64,000 bases of DNA, taken from positions 744,001 through 808,000 of the forward strand of contig NZ_CP060041.1 of the NCBI RefSeq assembly GCF_014211915.1, read 5' to 3'. The position numbers and the translations under genes are program-made. Shown one piece after another: positions 54,268-63,098 of the stretch. Under the pieces are notes generated by a model. It ran no database searches. It was not told the DNA's origin and saw only the letters and a program-made list of their open reading frames with translations. This stretch comes from Burkholderia cenocepacia (GTDB lineage Bacteria; Pseudomonadota; Gammaproteobacteria; Burkholderiales; Burkholderiaceae). Each line of letters begins with the position of its first letter. Position 1 is the first letter of the stretch.

Positions 54268-54369
54268 CGTCGGAAGTTCTCCAGCCGGTCGGCATGCGGC
54301 GCCGGTGCGTGCCGGCGCCGTCTTGTCTCATGTCGGATACAGGGGGTGCGTAGCGGGGTGATCGACCCG

Positions 54370-56631
54370 CTAGGCGTCGATGCGCTTTCTCAGCGCGTCG
54401 CCGGCGAACGGCATTTCGCGCATGCGCTGCCCGGTCGCGTCGAAGATCGCGTTGGCCAGCGCGCCGGCGGTCGGCCCCATCGACGCCTCGGCCGCGCCGA
54501 GAAACGGCGCGCCGGGGCGATTGACCAGATGGACCTTCACGTTCTGCGGCGCGGCCGAGAAGCGCAGGATCGGGTAGCTGCTCCAGTCGAAGCTGCGGAT
54601 GCGCTCGGTGTCGTACTTCAGCGCCTCGTACAGCGTCCAGCTCGCGGCCTGCACGATGCCGCCCTCGATCTGGTTGCGGATGCCGTCCGGCGACACGATC
54701 TGGCCCGCGTCGACGGCGGCTTCCGCGTGTTCGAGCGTCACCTGGCCGGTTTCCGGCACGACCGATACCTCGACCGCGATCGCGACGTAGGCCATCAGGT
54801 TCTTGTACTTGCCGAACGCGAAGCCGACGCCGCGGTTGCGCGCGCGCGGAGGCCGCGGCCAGCCGAAGTGCTTCGCGGTGAGCTGGATCACCTGCCGTGC
54901 GCGATGGTCTTCCATGTGACGCAGCCGGAATTCGACCGGATCGACGCCGGCCGCGTGCGCGAGCTCGTCCATGAAGCTCTCGATCGCCCAGACGTTGGTG
55001 TGCGCGCCGAGCGAGCGCATCGCGGACGTCTGCAGCGGCATCGTCGGCGAGAAGTTGTTGACGATGTGCTGGTTCGGCAGCGCGTACAGCGGGATCGCGT
55101 TGCGGTCGCCGCCACCCTCCGGCTGCAGCATCGGCGTCGACGGCGCGGGCACGAACGGCGGCTCGAGCATGCGCGCGGGCAGCAGCCGGCCGGCGTTGAC
55201 GATCCGCTCGTTGTGCGAACTGCTCCACAACGCATAGTTCCAGTCGACGATGCGGCCGCCCGCATCGAGCGACGCGCTGACCTCGGTCACCATCGCGGGC
55301 GTGAAGTGATCCCACGTGTGTTCCTGTTCGCGCATCCATTGCACGCGAATCGGCTTGCCCGGCATCGCGGCGGCGATCAGCGCGGCGTGCGCGGCCGCGT
55401 CGTCCGCCGCGTTGTGGCCGTAGCAGCCGGAGCCCTCGGTGTGAATGCAGCGCACGCTCGCCTTCGGCATCGACAGCATCTCCGCGAGCGCGTCGCGCAG
55501 CGGGTAGACGCCCTGCGAGTGGGTCCACACCGTCATCATCCCGTTCTCGAGATGCGCGACCGAACACGACGGCCCGATCGACCCGTGCAGCAGGTAGTTC
55601 TTCAGGAACGTCGCGTTCAGCGTCTTCACGGCCGGCGCGGTGGCCGCATGCGTGTTCGCGATCTCGATGCGCTGCGTCGAGATCCGTTTCAGGTCCGCGT
55701 GCACGGTGCCGCGCTCGGGCAGCTTGCGGCCCGGCGACCAGCGGCAGCCGGCGGCGAGCGCGCGCTGCGCGACCACCGCCTGCCACTCGCCCTGCGCGAC
55801 CACCGCGAGCATGCTGCCGTTGCGCACGATCCGCACGACGCCCGGCAGCTTCAGGATCGCGGCTTCGTCGAACGACAGCAGCGTCGCGTCGTACACCGGC
55901 GGCATCACGACCCGTGCGTGCAGCATGCCGGGCAGCTGCATGTCCTGCACGTAGCTGACGCCGCCCGTGACCTTGTTCGGGATGTCGACGCGCGGCAGCG
56001 ACGTGCCGATCACGGCGAACGTCGCCGGGTTCTTCAAAGGCGACGTGGGCGCGGCATTGCGATGCAGGTCGACCGTGCGGATCGCGTCGCCGTAGGTCAT
56101 CGTGCGGCCATCCGGTGCCTTGATCACCGCGTCGGCGGTCGTCAGCACGCGCGGATCGACGCCGAAGCGTTTCGCCGCGCCTTCCACCAGCAGTGCGCGC
56201 ACCTGCGCGGTCGCGTTCAGCAGCGCGGAGCCGCTGTCGGCCATCGTATGGCTGCCGGCGGTCAGTCCTTCGTCCGGCGACGCGCCGGTGTCGGCGGTCA
56301 GGAACGTGATCAGCGACGGCTTCATGTCGAGTTCCTCGGCGGCCACCTGCAGCAGCGCGGTGCGCACGCCGGTGCCGAGCTCGACCTTGCCGGTAAACAC
56401 GGTGACCTTGCCGTCGGGCGCGATCTTGACCCACGCGTCGAGCAGCGGATTGGTCTTCAGGCTGCCGGCGAGCGCCTGGGTGGCCTTCGCCACGTGCACG
56501 GCCGCGCCTTCGTCGGCGATCACCAGCTGCGCGGCCGCGCGCGACGCGGGCGCGAGACTGAACGCGACGAACAGCGCGCCGGAGACGATGAAGTGCCGGC
56601 GGCCTTCGTCGATGTCGTCGTGGGAATTCAT
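54370..56631 (-). CDS. Molybdopterin-dependent dehydrogenase large subunit (isoquinoline oxidoreductase beta-like)
   Basis: A 753-residue xanthine-oxidase-family subunit that holds the molybdenum cytosine dinucleotide cofactor. The N-terminus has an RRHFIVSGALFVAFSLAPASR segment that looks like a Tat export signal, as in isoquinoline 1-oxidoreductase and membrane aldehyde dehydrogenases. VFTGKVELGTGVRTALLQVAAEEL, GSHTMADSG, TEGSGCYGHNAADDAA and GAAEASMGPTAGA (with the base-acting Glu) are the expected cofactor motifs. Its start overlaps the stop of the 2Fe-2S gene by one base. The likely reaction is hydroxylation or oxidation of an aldehyde or N-heterocycle in the periplasm, with electrons to cytochrome c. 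Confidence 0.87.
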   Translation of the reverse strand: MNSHDDIDEGRRHFIVSGALFVAFSLAPASRAAAQLVIADEGAAVHVAKATQALAGSLKTNPLLDAWVKIAPDGKVTVFTGKVELGTGVRTALLQVAAEELDMKPSLITFLTADTGASPDEGLTAGSHTMADSGSALLNATAQVRALLVEGAAKRFGVDPRVLTTADAVIKAPDGRTMTYGDAIRTVDLHRNAAPTSPLKNPATFAVIGTSLPRVDIPNKVTGGVSYVQDMQLPGMLHARVVMPPVYDATLLSFDEAAILKLPGVVRIVRNGSMLAVVAQGEWQAVVAQRALAAGCRWSPGRKLPERGTVHADLKRISTQRIEIANTHAATAPAVKTLNATFLKNYLLHGSIGPSCSVAHLENGMMTVWTHSQGVYPLRDALAEMLSMPKASVRCIHTEGSGCYGHNAADDAAAHAALIAAAMPGKPIRVQWMREQEHTWDHFTPAMVTEVSASLDAGGRIVDWNYALWSSSHNERIVNAGRLLPARMLEPPFVPAPSTPMLQPEGGGDRNAIPLYALPNQHIVNNFSPTMPLQTSAMRSLGAHTNVWAIESFMDELAHAAGVDPVEFRLRHMEDHRARQVIQLTAKHFGWPRPPRARNRGVGFAFGKYKNLMAYVAIAVEVSVVPETGQVTLEHAEAAVDAGQIVSPDGIRNQIEGGIVQAASWTLYEALKYDTERIRSFDWSSYPILRFSAAPQNVKVHLVNRPGAPFLGAAEASMGPTAGALANAIFDATGQRMREMPFAGDALRKRIDA

Positions 56632-57131
56632 CACAGCCCCTTGCTGATCGTGACGGGAGCGGAAGCGGGCTCGGGGGCCGGCAGCCCCGCGACCGAGCGC
56701 ACCGCCGCGAGAATTCGCATGTGCGTGCCGCAGCGGCACAGGTTCGGTTCCATGTGCGTGCGCAGTTCCTGTTCGGTCGGCTTCGGATTGCGTTCGAGCA
56801 GCGCCTGCGCGCGCATGATCATCCCGGCGATGCAGTAGCCGCACTGCGCGGCCTGGTGCTCGATGAACGCGCGTTGCAGCGGGCCCGGATGCTCGACGGT
56901 GCCGAGGCTCTCGATGGTCCGCACGCTGCGCGCGCCGACCGCGGCCACCGGCATCAGGCACGAGAAGGTCGGCTTGCCGTCGACGATCACGGTGCAGGCG
57001 CCGCATTGGCCGAGGCCGCAGCCGAACTTCGCGCCGTGCAGGTGCAGGTCGTTGCGCAGCGCGTACAGCAGCGGCGTGGACGGATCGATGTCCAGCGTGT
57101 GCCGCACGCCGTTGACGGTGAGGGTAATCAT
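56631..57131 (-). CDS. 2Fe-2S subunit of the molybdopterin dehydrogenase
   Basis: A 166-residue small subunit starting MITLTVNGVRHTLD. The plant-type 2Fe-2S site is FGCGLGQCGACTVIVDG with a later Cys in TFSCLMP. The second cluster is in AQCGYCIAGMIMRAQALL and NLCRCGTHMRI. It passes electrons from molybdenum to the cytochrome. It overlaps both neighbours: four bases with the cytochrome gene (ATGA) and one base with the large subunit. This tight packing supports a single complex. Confidence 0.92.
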   Translation of the reverse strand: MITLTVNGVRHTLDIDPSTPLLYALRNDLHLHGAKFGCGLGQCGACTVIVDGKPTFSCLMPVAAVGARSVRTIESLGTVEHPGPLQRAFIEHQAAQCGYCIAGMIMRAQALLERNPKPTEQELRTHMEPNLCRCGTHMRILAAVRSVAGLPAPEPASAPVTISKGL

Positions 57132-58414
57132 CGTGCGGTGTCCTCTTTTCTGAGCTTCGCGGCCATCGCGTCGACGCCCGGCCACGCGGGACGATCGGTA
57201 TAGGTCTCGCGCACGTACGCGGCGAGATCGGCGATCTGCGCGTCGTCGTACTGGTCGATGAACGACGGCATGTAGTTGAGCGTGTCCTCGCCGTGCCAGC
57301 CGATGCCGTTGAACATCATCTGGATCGCGTTGCGCGGCGTATCGGCGTTGACCGCCGTGCTGAACGAAAGCGTCGGCCGCTCGCCGATCGACTGCATCGG
57401 CGCGGCCGGCCCGTGGCACTGCGCGCACGACGCCTGGAACAGCGTCGCGCCGCGTTGCGCGGCCGGCGTCGTCGCGGCGCGTTCGCCAGCGGCCGTTGCC
57501 GTGGCCGCCCGCGCGTTCGCCGGCTTCTGGATCGACAGGATGTAGGTGGCGATCGCCTCGACGTCCTCCACCGGCACCGTCGCGAGGTCGCGCGTGACCG
57601 GCAGCATCGGGCCGGCCGCCGCGCCGTGCTCGCTCGCGCGGCCGGTGCGCAGGTAGGTGACGAGCTGCGCCTGCGTCCACGGCCGCGCTGCCTGGCCGAG
57701 CGCATTGAGCGGCGGCGCTTCCCAGCCGTCGACGATGCCGCCGTCGAACGCGCGGCCGCGCTGCTCGCCGCCGATCGCGTTCAGCGGCGAATGGCACGAC
57801 GCGCAGTGGCCGAGCCCGTCGACGAGCATCCTGCCGCGGTTCCATTGCGCGGACTGCGCGGGGTCCGGCTGATACGCGCCTTCGCGCAGAAACAGCACGT
57901 TCCAGAACGCGACCAGCGGGCGGAAGTTCAGCGGAAAGATCAGGTCGTTGGCGGGCGCCGTCGCGTGGACCGGTTCACGCGTCATCAGGTACGCGTACGC
58001 GGCGGCGATGTCGTCGTCCGACATTCGCGTGAAATGAATGTACGGAAACGCCGGGTAGAGCGGCTGGCCGTTACGTCCGATGCCGGTGCGCAGCGCGCGG
58101 GCGAACGCATCGCGCGACCAGCGGCCGATCCCCGTTTCGGCGTCCGGCGTGATGTTGGTCGCGTAGATCGTGCCGAACGGCGTCGCGAGCGGCAGCCCGC
58201 CCGCGAACGGCTTGCCGTCCTTCGCGGTGTGGCACACGATGCAGTCGCCGAGCGCGACGACGCGCGCGCCGGCGCGTACCAGTTGCGGATCGAACGACGC
58301 GGGGGCGGGCGGATCGATCGGCGCGATCGACGGCCGCACCATGATGCCGATCGCGACCGCGAGGCCGACGACCGCGATGCCGGCCGCGCCGAACCAGAGT
58401 CGTTTGTGCTTCAT
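57128..58414 (-). CDS. Tri-haem cytochrome c, electron acceptor of the dehydrogenase
   Basis: A 428-residue exported cytochrome anchored by an N-terminal helix (LWFGAAGIAVVGLAVAIGIMV). Three haem-binding motifs are present: CIVCH (Cys58-His62), CASCH in the middle and CAQCH in the last domain, with matching Met ligands in the following regions. This is the subunit III pattern of membrane alcohol/aldehyde dehydrogenases. It leads the operon, ahead of the 2Fe-2S and molybdopterin genes. The periplasmic location fits the Tat-like signal of the large subunit. Confidence 0.9.
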   Translation of the reverse strand: MKHKRLWFGAAGIAVVGLAVAIGIMVRPSIAPIDPPAPASFDPQLVRAGARVVALGDCIVCHTAKDGKPFAGGLPLATPFGTIYATNITPDAETGIGRWSRDAFARALRTGIGRNGQPLYPAFPYIHFTRMSDDDIAAAYAYLMTREPVHATAPANDLIFPLNFRPLVAFWNVLFLREGAYQPDPAQSAQWNRGRMLVDGLGHCASCHSPLNAIGGEQRGRAFDGGIVDGWEAPPLNALGQAARPWTQAQLVTYLRTGRASEHGAAAGPMLPVTRDLATVPVEDVEAIATYILSIQKPANARAATATAAGERAATTPAAQRGATLFQASCAQCHGPAAPMQSIGERPTLSFSTAVNADTPRNAIQMMFNGIGWHGEDTLNYMPSFIDQYDDAQIADLAAYVRETYTDRPAWPGVDAMAAKLRKEDTAR

Positions 58415-58751
58415 GCGTGCTCCGGGCGACGCGGTGCGCCGCAAGTGATGCGAGGCGCGGCGACACCGGACGATGAGTGTCGGCCGTGCGGGGTCGTCCG
58501 ATGCGGCCGCGAGCGTGTTGCCGAGCGGCGGTGATTGGCGGCGGGGATCAAGTTGTCACTCCAGCAGTCGATAACGGGCGCACGCGCCGTTCTGCGCGGC
58601 AGCTCATGAACGGCAGTCTACGCAGAGGCCGCTTCCATTGCCTGAAGCGGCGCTGAAACGTTCTGAACGGTGTCCGGCCCCGGATCGGCCGGGGTTCGGC
58701 GCCGGCGACCGATGACGGACACGCTATGTCACGGCCGCCCCGCACGTCGTG
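58415..58751. promoter_or_regulatory. Upstream region of the cytochrome/dehydrogenase operon
   Basis: No gene is supported in this 337-base gap. TGAAACGTTCTGAA at 58654-58667 differs by one base from the repeated word TGAATCGTTCTGAA at 27615-27628. It keeps the two TGAA half-sites ten bases apart and could be a site for the same or a related regulator. It lies about 240 bases before the cytochrome start. Confidence 0.4.
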
Positions 58752-59024
58752 TCATGACGGAACTTCGCCCGCGACGACTTCGTCCGCGTAGCACCAGATC
58801 CAGCGCTCGCCGGGCTCGATCGAGCGGACGAGCCGGTGGCCGGTGTCATGGAAATGCCGGCTCGCGTGGCGATTCGGCGACGAGTCGCAGCAGCCGACGT
58901 GTCCGCAGACCAGGCACATCCGCAAGTGCACCCAGCGGCTGCCCGATTTGATGCATTCCTCACAGTAGTCCTTGTCGGTGTCGAACACGCGTGCTTCGTC
59001 GAGATGCGTACAGGCGTTGGCCAT
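58752..59024 (-). CDS. UBP-type zinc-finger protein
   Basis: A 90-residue protein starting MANACTHLDEARVF. It is a stand-alone ubiquitin-hydrolase-type zinc finger: CTHLD, YCEECIKSG, RMCLVCGHVGCCDSSPNRHASRHFHDTGH and a closing WCYADE. Most of it is the domain itself, with Cys/His spacing intact. Bacteria have no ubiquitin, and this domain often occurs beside or fused to thioredoxin-reductase-like flavoproteins. Here that partner is divergent, 226 bases away. Its role could be redox or metal sensing. Confidence 0.85.
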   Translation of the reverse strand: MANACTHLDEARVFDTDKDYCEECIKSGSRWVHLRMCLVCGHVGCCDSSPNRHASRHFHDTGHRLVRSIEPGERWIWCYADEVVAGEVPS

Positions 59025-59250
59025 CTTGCGCTCCGATGCCGGCGCGGGAGCGACGCTTGCGGCGGGGCCGGCGCGAGGCCGCAAGCGGGACGGATACGCG
59101 ACATTGTGCGGCGTGGCGGCGCGGCCGGACCTTAATTGTCATGAAGCGGCCCGCGCGGCGCGTGCCGGCGGCGTACAGTCGCGAATGCGTCCGGCCAGGT
59201 CGCGGCACCGGCCGGGCCGCGTCCGACATCGACATCATCGGGAGGCGTTC

Positions 59251-60522
59251 ATGGAGCAATCGCAACACGTGCGGATCGTCGGCCTGCCGCGCAGCCGGGA
59301 CGCGTACGCGATCCGCGATTTCCTGCAGCGGCGCATGATCGCGTACGACTGGTGCGAGCTGACATCCGACGCCGATTGCGCGCAGGTGCTCGGCATCGCG
59401 CCGCTGCGCGACATCCGGCTGCCGGTCGTGATCTTTCCGGACGGCTCGCGCCTGTACCAGCCGACCCTGGCCGAGATCGCCGCGCGGCTCGGCTGGGTCG
59501 CGCGCCCGCGCTTCGTCGAATACGACGTGTCGATCTACGGCGCGGGGCCGGCCGGGCTGTCGGCGGCGGTCTACGCGGCGTCCGAAGGGCTGCGCGCGGT
59601 CGTGATCGAGCGCGGTGCGATCGGCGGGCAGGCCGGCACGAGTTCGCTGATCGAGAACTACATGGGCTTCCCCGACGGCATCCCGGGCGCGGAGCTCGCG
59701 GAACGCGCGCGCGAGCAGGCGGTGAAGTTCGGCGTCGAGCTGCTGACGATGCGCGAGGGCGTGCATGCGACGTTCGTCGACGGCAAGATCCGCGTCGAGC
59801 TCGCCGACGGGTCGATCCTGATCGCCCGCGCGAACATCTGCGCGACCGGCATCGAATATCGCAGCCTCGGGTTGCCGGAGGAACCGGCGTTTCTCAACGC
59901 GGGGCTGTTCTACGGCGCCGGGTCGAGCGAAGCGCCGATGTGCGCGGGCGAGCAGGTCTTCATCGTCGGCGGCGGCAATTCGGCCGGCCAGGCCGCGATG
60001 AACTTCTCGCGGCATGCGCGTCAGGTGACGATGCTCGTGCGCGGCGCGTCGCTCGCCGACACGCTGTCGCGCTACCTGATCGACCGGATCGAACGCACGC
60101 CGAACATCGAGGTCCGCTACGGGTCGAGCGTCGCCGCGCTGCACGGCGACGGCTGGCTCGACGCGATCGAGCTTCGTTCGGCGGACGGCACGCGCGAACG
60201 GTTGCCGGCCACGCGCCTGTTCGTGTGCATCGGCGGCGCGCCGAATACCGACTGGGCGAAGGACACCGACATCATTCGCAATCCGGACGGTTATCTCGTG
60301 ACCGGCGGCGATCTGTACGATTGTCCGGCGTTCGAGCGCGTGTGGCCGCTCGAGCGCCGGCCGTACCACCTGGAAACCAGCGTGCCGGGATCGTTCGCGG
60401 CGGGCGACGTGCGATCGGGATCGGTCAAGCGCGTCGCGTCGGCGGTCGGCGAAGGCGCGATGGCCGTGACCTTCGTGCACCGGTTTCTCGGCGAGGATGC
60501 GCATCGGCTCGCGCGCGCGTGA
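59251..60522 (+). CDS. Thioredoxin-reductase-like flavoprotein with glutaredoxin-like N-domain
   Basis: A 423-residue protein with GGGAGG before ATG 59251. Residues 1-90 have a glutaredoxin/thioredoxin-like pattern (VRIVGLPRSRDAYAIRDFLQ, LPVVIFPDGSRLYQPT) without a CxxC. A two-dinucleotide-domain reductase follows: FAD motif VSIYGAGPAGLSAAVYAASEG, AIGGQAGTSSLIENYMGFP, and NAD(P)H motif VFIVGGGNSAGQAAMNF. The redox CxxC of true thioredoxin reductases is absent; a lone Cys precedes the second Rossmann motif (APMCAGEQV). It may pass electrons to a partner rather than to thioredoxin. The divergent UBP zinc finger is the obvious candidate partner. Confidence 0.86.
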   Translation: MEQSQHVRIVGLPRSRDAYAIRDFLQRRMIAYDWCELTSDADCAQVLGIAPLRDIRLPVVIFPDGSRLYQPTLAEIAARLGWVARPRFVEYDVSIYGAGPAGLSAAVYAASEGLRAVVIERGAIGGQAGTSSLIENYMGFPDGIPGAELAERAREQAVKFGVELLTMREGVHATFVDGKIRVELADGSILIARANICATGIEYRSLGLPEEPAFLNAGLFYGAGSSEAPMCAGEQVFIVGGGNSAGQAAMNFSRHARQVTMLVRGASLADTLSRYLIDRIERTPNIEVRYGSSVAALHGDGWLDAIELRSADGTRERLPATRLFVCIGGAPNTDWAKDTDIIRNPDGYLVTGGDLYDCPAFERVWPLERRPYHLETSVPGSFAAGDVRSGSVKRVASAVGEGAMAVTFVHRFLGEDAHRLARA

Positions 60523-60547
60523 CGCGCTCGCGGGTCGTTCGATGCCT

Positions 60548-61990
60548 TCATCGCGCGTCGGCTTGCGTCGCGTCGCGCAACTGGCCCCGGCCGGCGCGTA
60601 CCGGCGGCGTCCACCCGCCGCCCAATGCACGCACGAGGCTCACCGTCGCGACGGCCAGCGCCTGCCGGCTGTGAATCAGCTGGCGCCGCGCATTCAGTGC
60701 GTCGCGATCGGCGTCGATGACTTCCAGATAGCTGACGTACCCATGCGCGTAGCGGCTCAGCGATAGCCGCGCCGCCGCGTCCGTCGTGCGCGCCGCGCTG
60801 TCGTAGCGCACGATCCGCTCCTTTTGCGCGGCGATGTCGTTGAGCGCATCCTGCACGTCGCGCAACGCGCCGATCGCGGTCGCGCGATAGTCGGCGTCGG
60901 CGACGTTCGTGCCGGCTCGCGCGGCGGCCACCGCGGCATCGCGCTTGCCGCCGTCGAACAGCGTCAGCGCGACGTTCGCGCCGAGACTCCACAACGAGCT
61001 GTTGCGGTCGAGAAACGAGCGCAGGTCGCGGGTGGCGAAACCGCCGTCGGCGGTCAGTGTCAGCGTCGGCAGCCACGCGGTGCGCGCGATGCCCAGTTCG
61101 AGCGACGCCGCATCGGCGCGCCGCGCCGCCGCGAATACGTCCGGGCGTTGGGCGAGCAGCGCGGACGGCAGCCCGGCCGGCACCTCCGGCACCTGCACGG
61201 GCACGGGCACGGCGCCCGCGTCGACGTCGAACGCGGTCGGCGACACGCCGGTCAGCACTGCAATGGCGTCGACGAGGTTCTCGCGCAGCCGGCGGCTCTC
61301 CGCGAGATCGGCATGCGCGGTATCGAGATCGGCCGCTGCGCGCAGCCCGTCGAGATCGCTGGCCGCGCCGGCCCGCACGCGGGCGGCGATCACGTCGAGC
61401 GCGGTGCGCCGCAGCCCGATCGCGCGCGTGAGCGTCACGAGATCGTCGTCGACGTAGCGCAGCGTCAGGTAGTCGACGGCCACTTCGGTCGCCACCCGCA
61501 GACGCACCGCATCGCGATCGGCCGCCGCTTGCAGCAGGTTCTGTTCGCCGACGTCGGCATCGCCGCGCAAGCGGCCCCATAGATCGACTTCGTAGCTCGC
61601 GGCGACGGGCACCGACCAGTTGTGCATCGTGCGCTTCGGCAGCGCGTTGTCGACCGTGCCGGACACCCGTGTGCGGCTGAACGACGGGTCGACGCGCACG
61701 GTCGGCGCCAGCGCGGCTTCGCGCACGCCGAGCAGCGCCTGCGCCTGGTCGACGCGCGCGGCCGCCGCGCGGATGTCGAGGTTGTGCGCGAGCGCGGCGT
61801 CGACGAGGCGGCCGAGCTGCGGGTCACCGAACCACGCGGGCCATGCGGCGAGCGACGGTGCGTGCGCATCGGTCGCCGGATCGGCATGGCGGAACCGGTC
61901 GGTTTCGACCGGGACGGGCGCGAGCGGCTGCGGCGGGATCGAGCACGCGGCCAGCAGGCTCGCGGCGAGCAGGGCGAAGACGCGCGTCAT
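60548..61990 (-). CDS. NodT-family outer-membrane efflux lipoprotein (MFS-type pump channel)
   Basis: A 480-residue outer-membrane factor. MTRVFALLAASLLAACS has a lipobox (LLAAC, Cys about residue 16). The efflux repeats include HNLDIRAAAARVDQAQALLG and RYAHGYVSYLEVIDADRDALNARRQL. The start overlaps the stop of the upstream adaptor gene (ATGA). It is a distant paralogue of the RND-linked channel at 12812, sharing the ALGGGW ending. With the adaptor and the divergent MFS pump it would form a tripartite exporter. Confidence 0.88.
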   Translation of the reverse strand: MTRVFALLAASLLAACSIPPQPLAPVPVETDRFRHADPATDAHAPSLAAWPAWFGDPQLGRLVDAALAHNLDIRAAAARVDQAQALLGVREAALAPTVRVDPSFSRTRVSGTVDNALPKRTMHNWSVPVAASYEVDLWGRLRGDADVGEQNLLQAAADRDAVRLRVATEVAVDYLTLRYVDDDLVTLTRAIGLRRTALDVIAARVRAGAASDLDGLRAAADLDTAHADLAESRRLRENLVDAIAVLTGVSPTAFDVDAGAVPVPVQVPEVPAGLPSALLAQRPDVFAAARRADAASLELGIARTAWLPTLTLTADGGFATRDLRSFLDRNSSLWSLGANVALTLFDGGKRDAAVAAARAGTNVADADYRATAIGALRDVQDALNDIAAQKERIVRYDSAARTTDAAARLSLSRYAHGYVSYLEVIDADRDALNARRQLIHSRQALAVATVSLVRALGGGWTPPVRAGRGQLRDATQADAR

Positions 61991-63015
61991 CGCGATTCGC
62001 TGCCGGGCTGCAGCGTGACGACGACCGACAGCCCGGGACGGATGCGCGGCTCCGTCGCGGCCGGACCGTCGAGCAGGATCTTCACGGGCACGCGCTGCGT
62101 GACCTTCGTGAAATTGCCGGTCGCGTTGTCGGGCGGCAGCAGCGCGAACTGCGCGCCGGTCGCGGGCGACAGGCTGTCGATGCGGCCGCTGAACGTGCGC
62201 TGCGGCAGCGCATCGAAGCGCAGTTGCACGGCGTCGCCGGCGCGCACGTGCCGCAGCTGCGTCTCGCGGAAATTGGCGACGATCCACGGATGCGGCTCGA
62301 CCAGCGTGAGCAGCGCCTGGCCGGGCGCGACATGCTCGCCGGTCTCGACGGTCTTCTTGCCGACGTAGCCGTCCGACGGCGCGACGACCGTCGTGTAGCC
62401 GAGTTGCAGCAGCGCGTCGTGCAATTCGGCGTCGTTCTGGCTCGACGCGGCCTCGGCGGCCTGAGCGGCGGCGAGCGCGCTGCGCCGTTGCGCATCGGCC
62501 GCCGCGACGCGCGCGCGGGCGGACTTGCGGGCGGCATCGGCCGCATCGAATTCCTGCTTCGACAAGCCGCGCGGCGTCTCGCGGGTCAGTTCGCGTGCAC
62601 GGGCGTAATCGAGTTCGGCCTTTTCGGCATCGGCGTGCGCCGACACGAGCGCCGCGTCCGCCTGCTCGATCAGCGCGCGTGCGCGGCTCGCATCGGCATG
62701 CGCCTGGGCGACGCGGGCGCGCTGCGCCGCGACGCGCACGTCGAAGTCGCGCCGGTCGATCTGCACGAGCGCGTCGCCCGCATGCACGAACTGGTTGTCG
62801 TCGACGAGCACGCGCTCGACCGTGCCGGCGACGCGCGGCGAGATCACGTGCAGGTGGCCGGTCACGTACGCGTCGTCGGTGCCGCGATCGCGGGCATCGA
62901 ACTCGTACACGAGCAATGCGACGAGCAGCAGCGCGATCACGGCGATCGTGACGACGGCCAGCCGTCGGGAACGCGCGGGCGCAGCGGGCGACGGCGCGGG
63001 AGAGGGTGGGGTCAT
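61987..63015 (-). CDS. EmrA-type membrane-fusion protein
   Basis: A 342-residue adaptor starting MTPPSPAPSPAAPAR, with a single N-terminal helix (LAVVTIAVIALLLVALLVYEF). The lipoyl-like half motifs TDDAYVTGHLHVISPRVAGTVERVLVDDNQFVHAGDALV and TTVVAPSDGYVGKKTVETGEHV flank a long alpha-hairpin rich in Ala/Arg. This layout is that of EmrA/FusE adaptors serving DHA2-type MFS pumps. It is translationally coupled to the channel gene and divergent from the MFS gene (83-base gap). Confidence 0.9.
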   Translation of the reverse strand: MTPPSPAPSPAAPARSRRLAVVTIAVIALLLVALLVYEFDARDRGTDDAYVTGHLHVISPRVAGTVERVLVDDNQFVHAGDALVQIDRRDFDVRVAAQRARVAQAHADASRARALIEQADAALVSAHADAEKAELDYARARELTRETPRGLSKQEFDAADAARKSARARVAAADAQRRSALAAAQAAEAASSQNDAELHDALLQLGYTTVVAPSDGYVGKKTVETGEHVAPGQALLTLVEPHPWIVANFRETQLRHVRAGDAVQLRFDALPQRTFSGRIDSLSPATGAQFALLPPDNATGNFTKVTQRVPVKILLDGPAATEPRIRPGLSVVVTLQPGSESR

Positions 63016-63098
63016 GATCGGCAAACTCCGTCGTACGGGCAGGATTCGACGCACCGCGTTATGCTTGCGCCAGCTTGATATGCGGGAGCCGCTCGACG

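Noticed and set aside
53254..56838. A 1194-codon plus-strand frame across the LysR and dehydrogenase genes
   Set aside because: It is antisense to two clear families (LysR, molybdopterin subunit), with Arg/His-rich composition and no ribosome site or motif.
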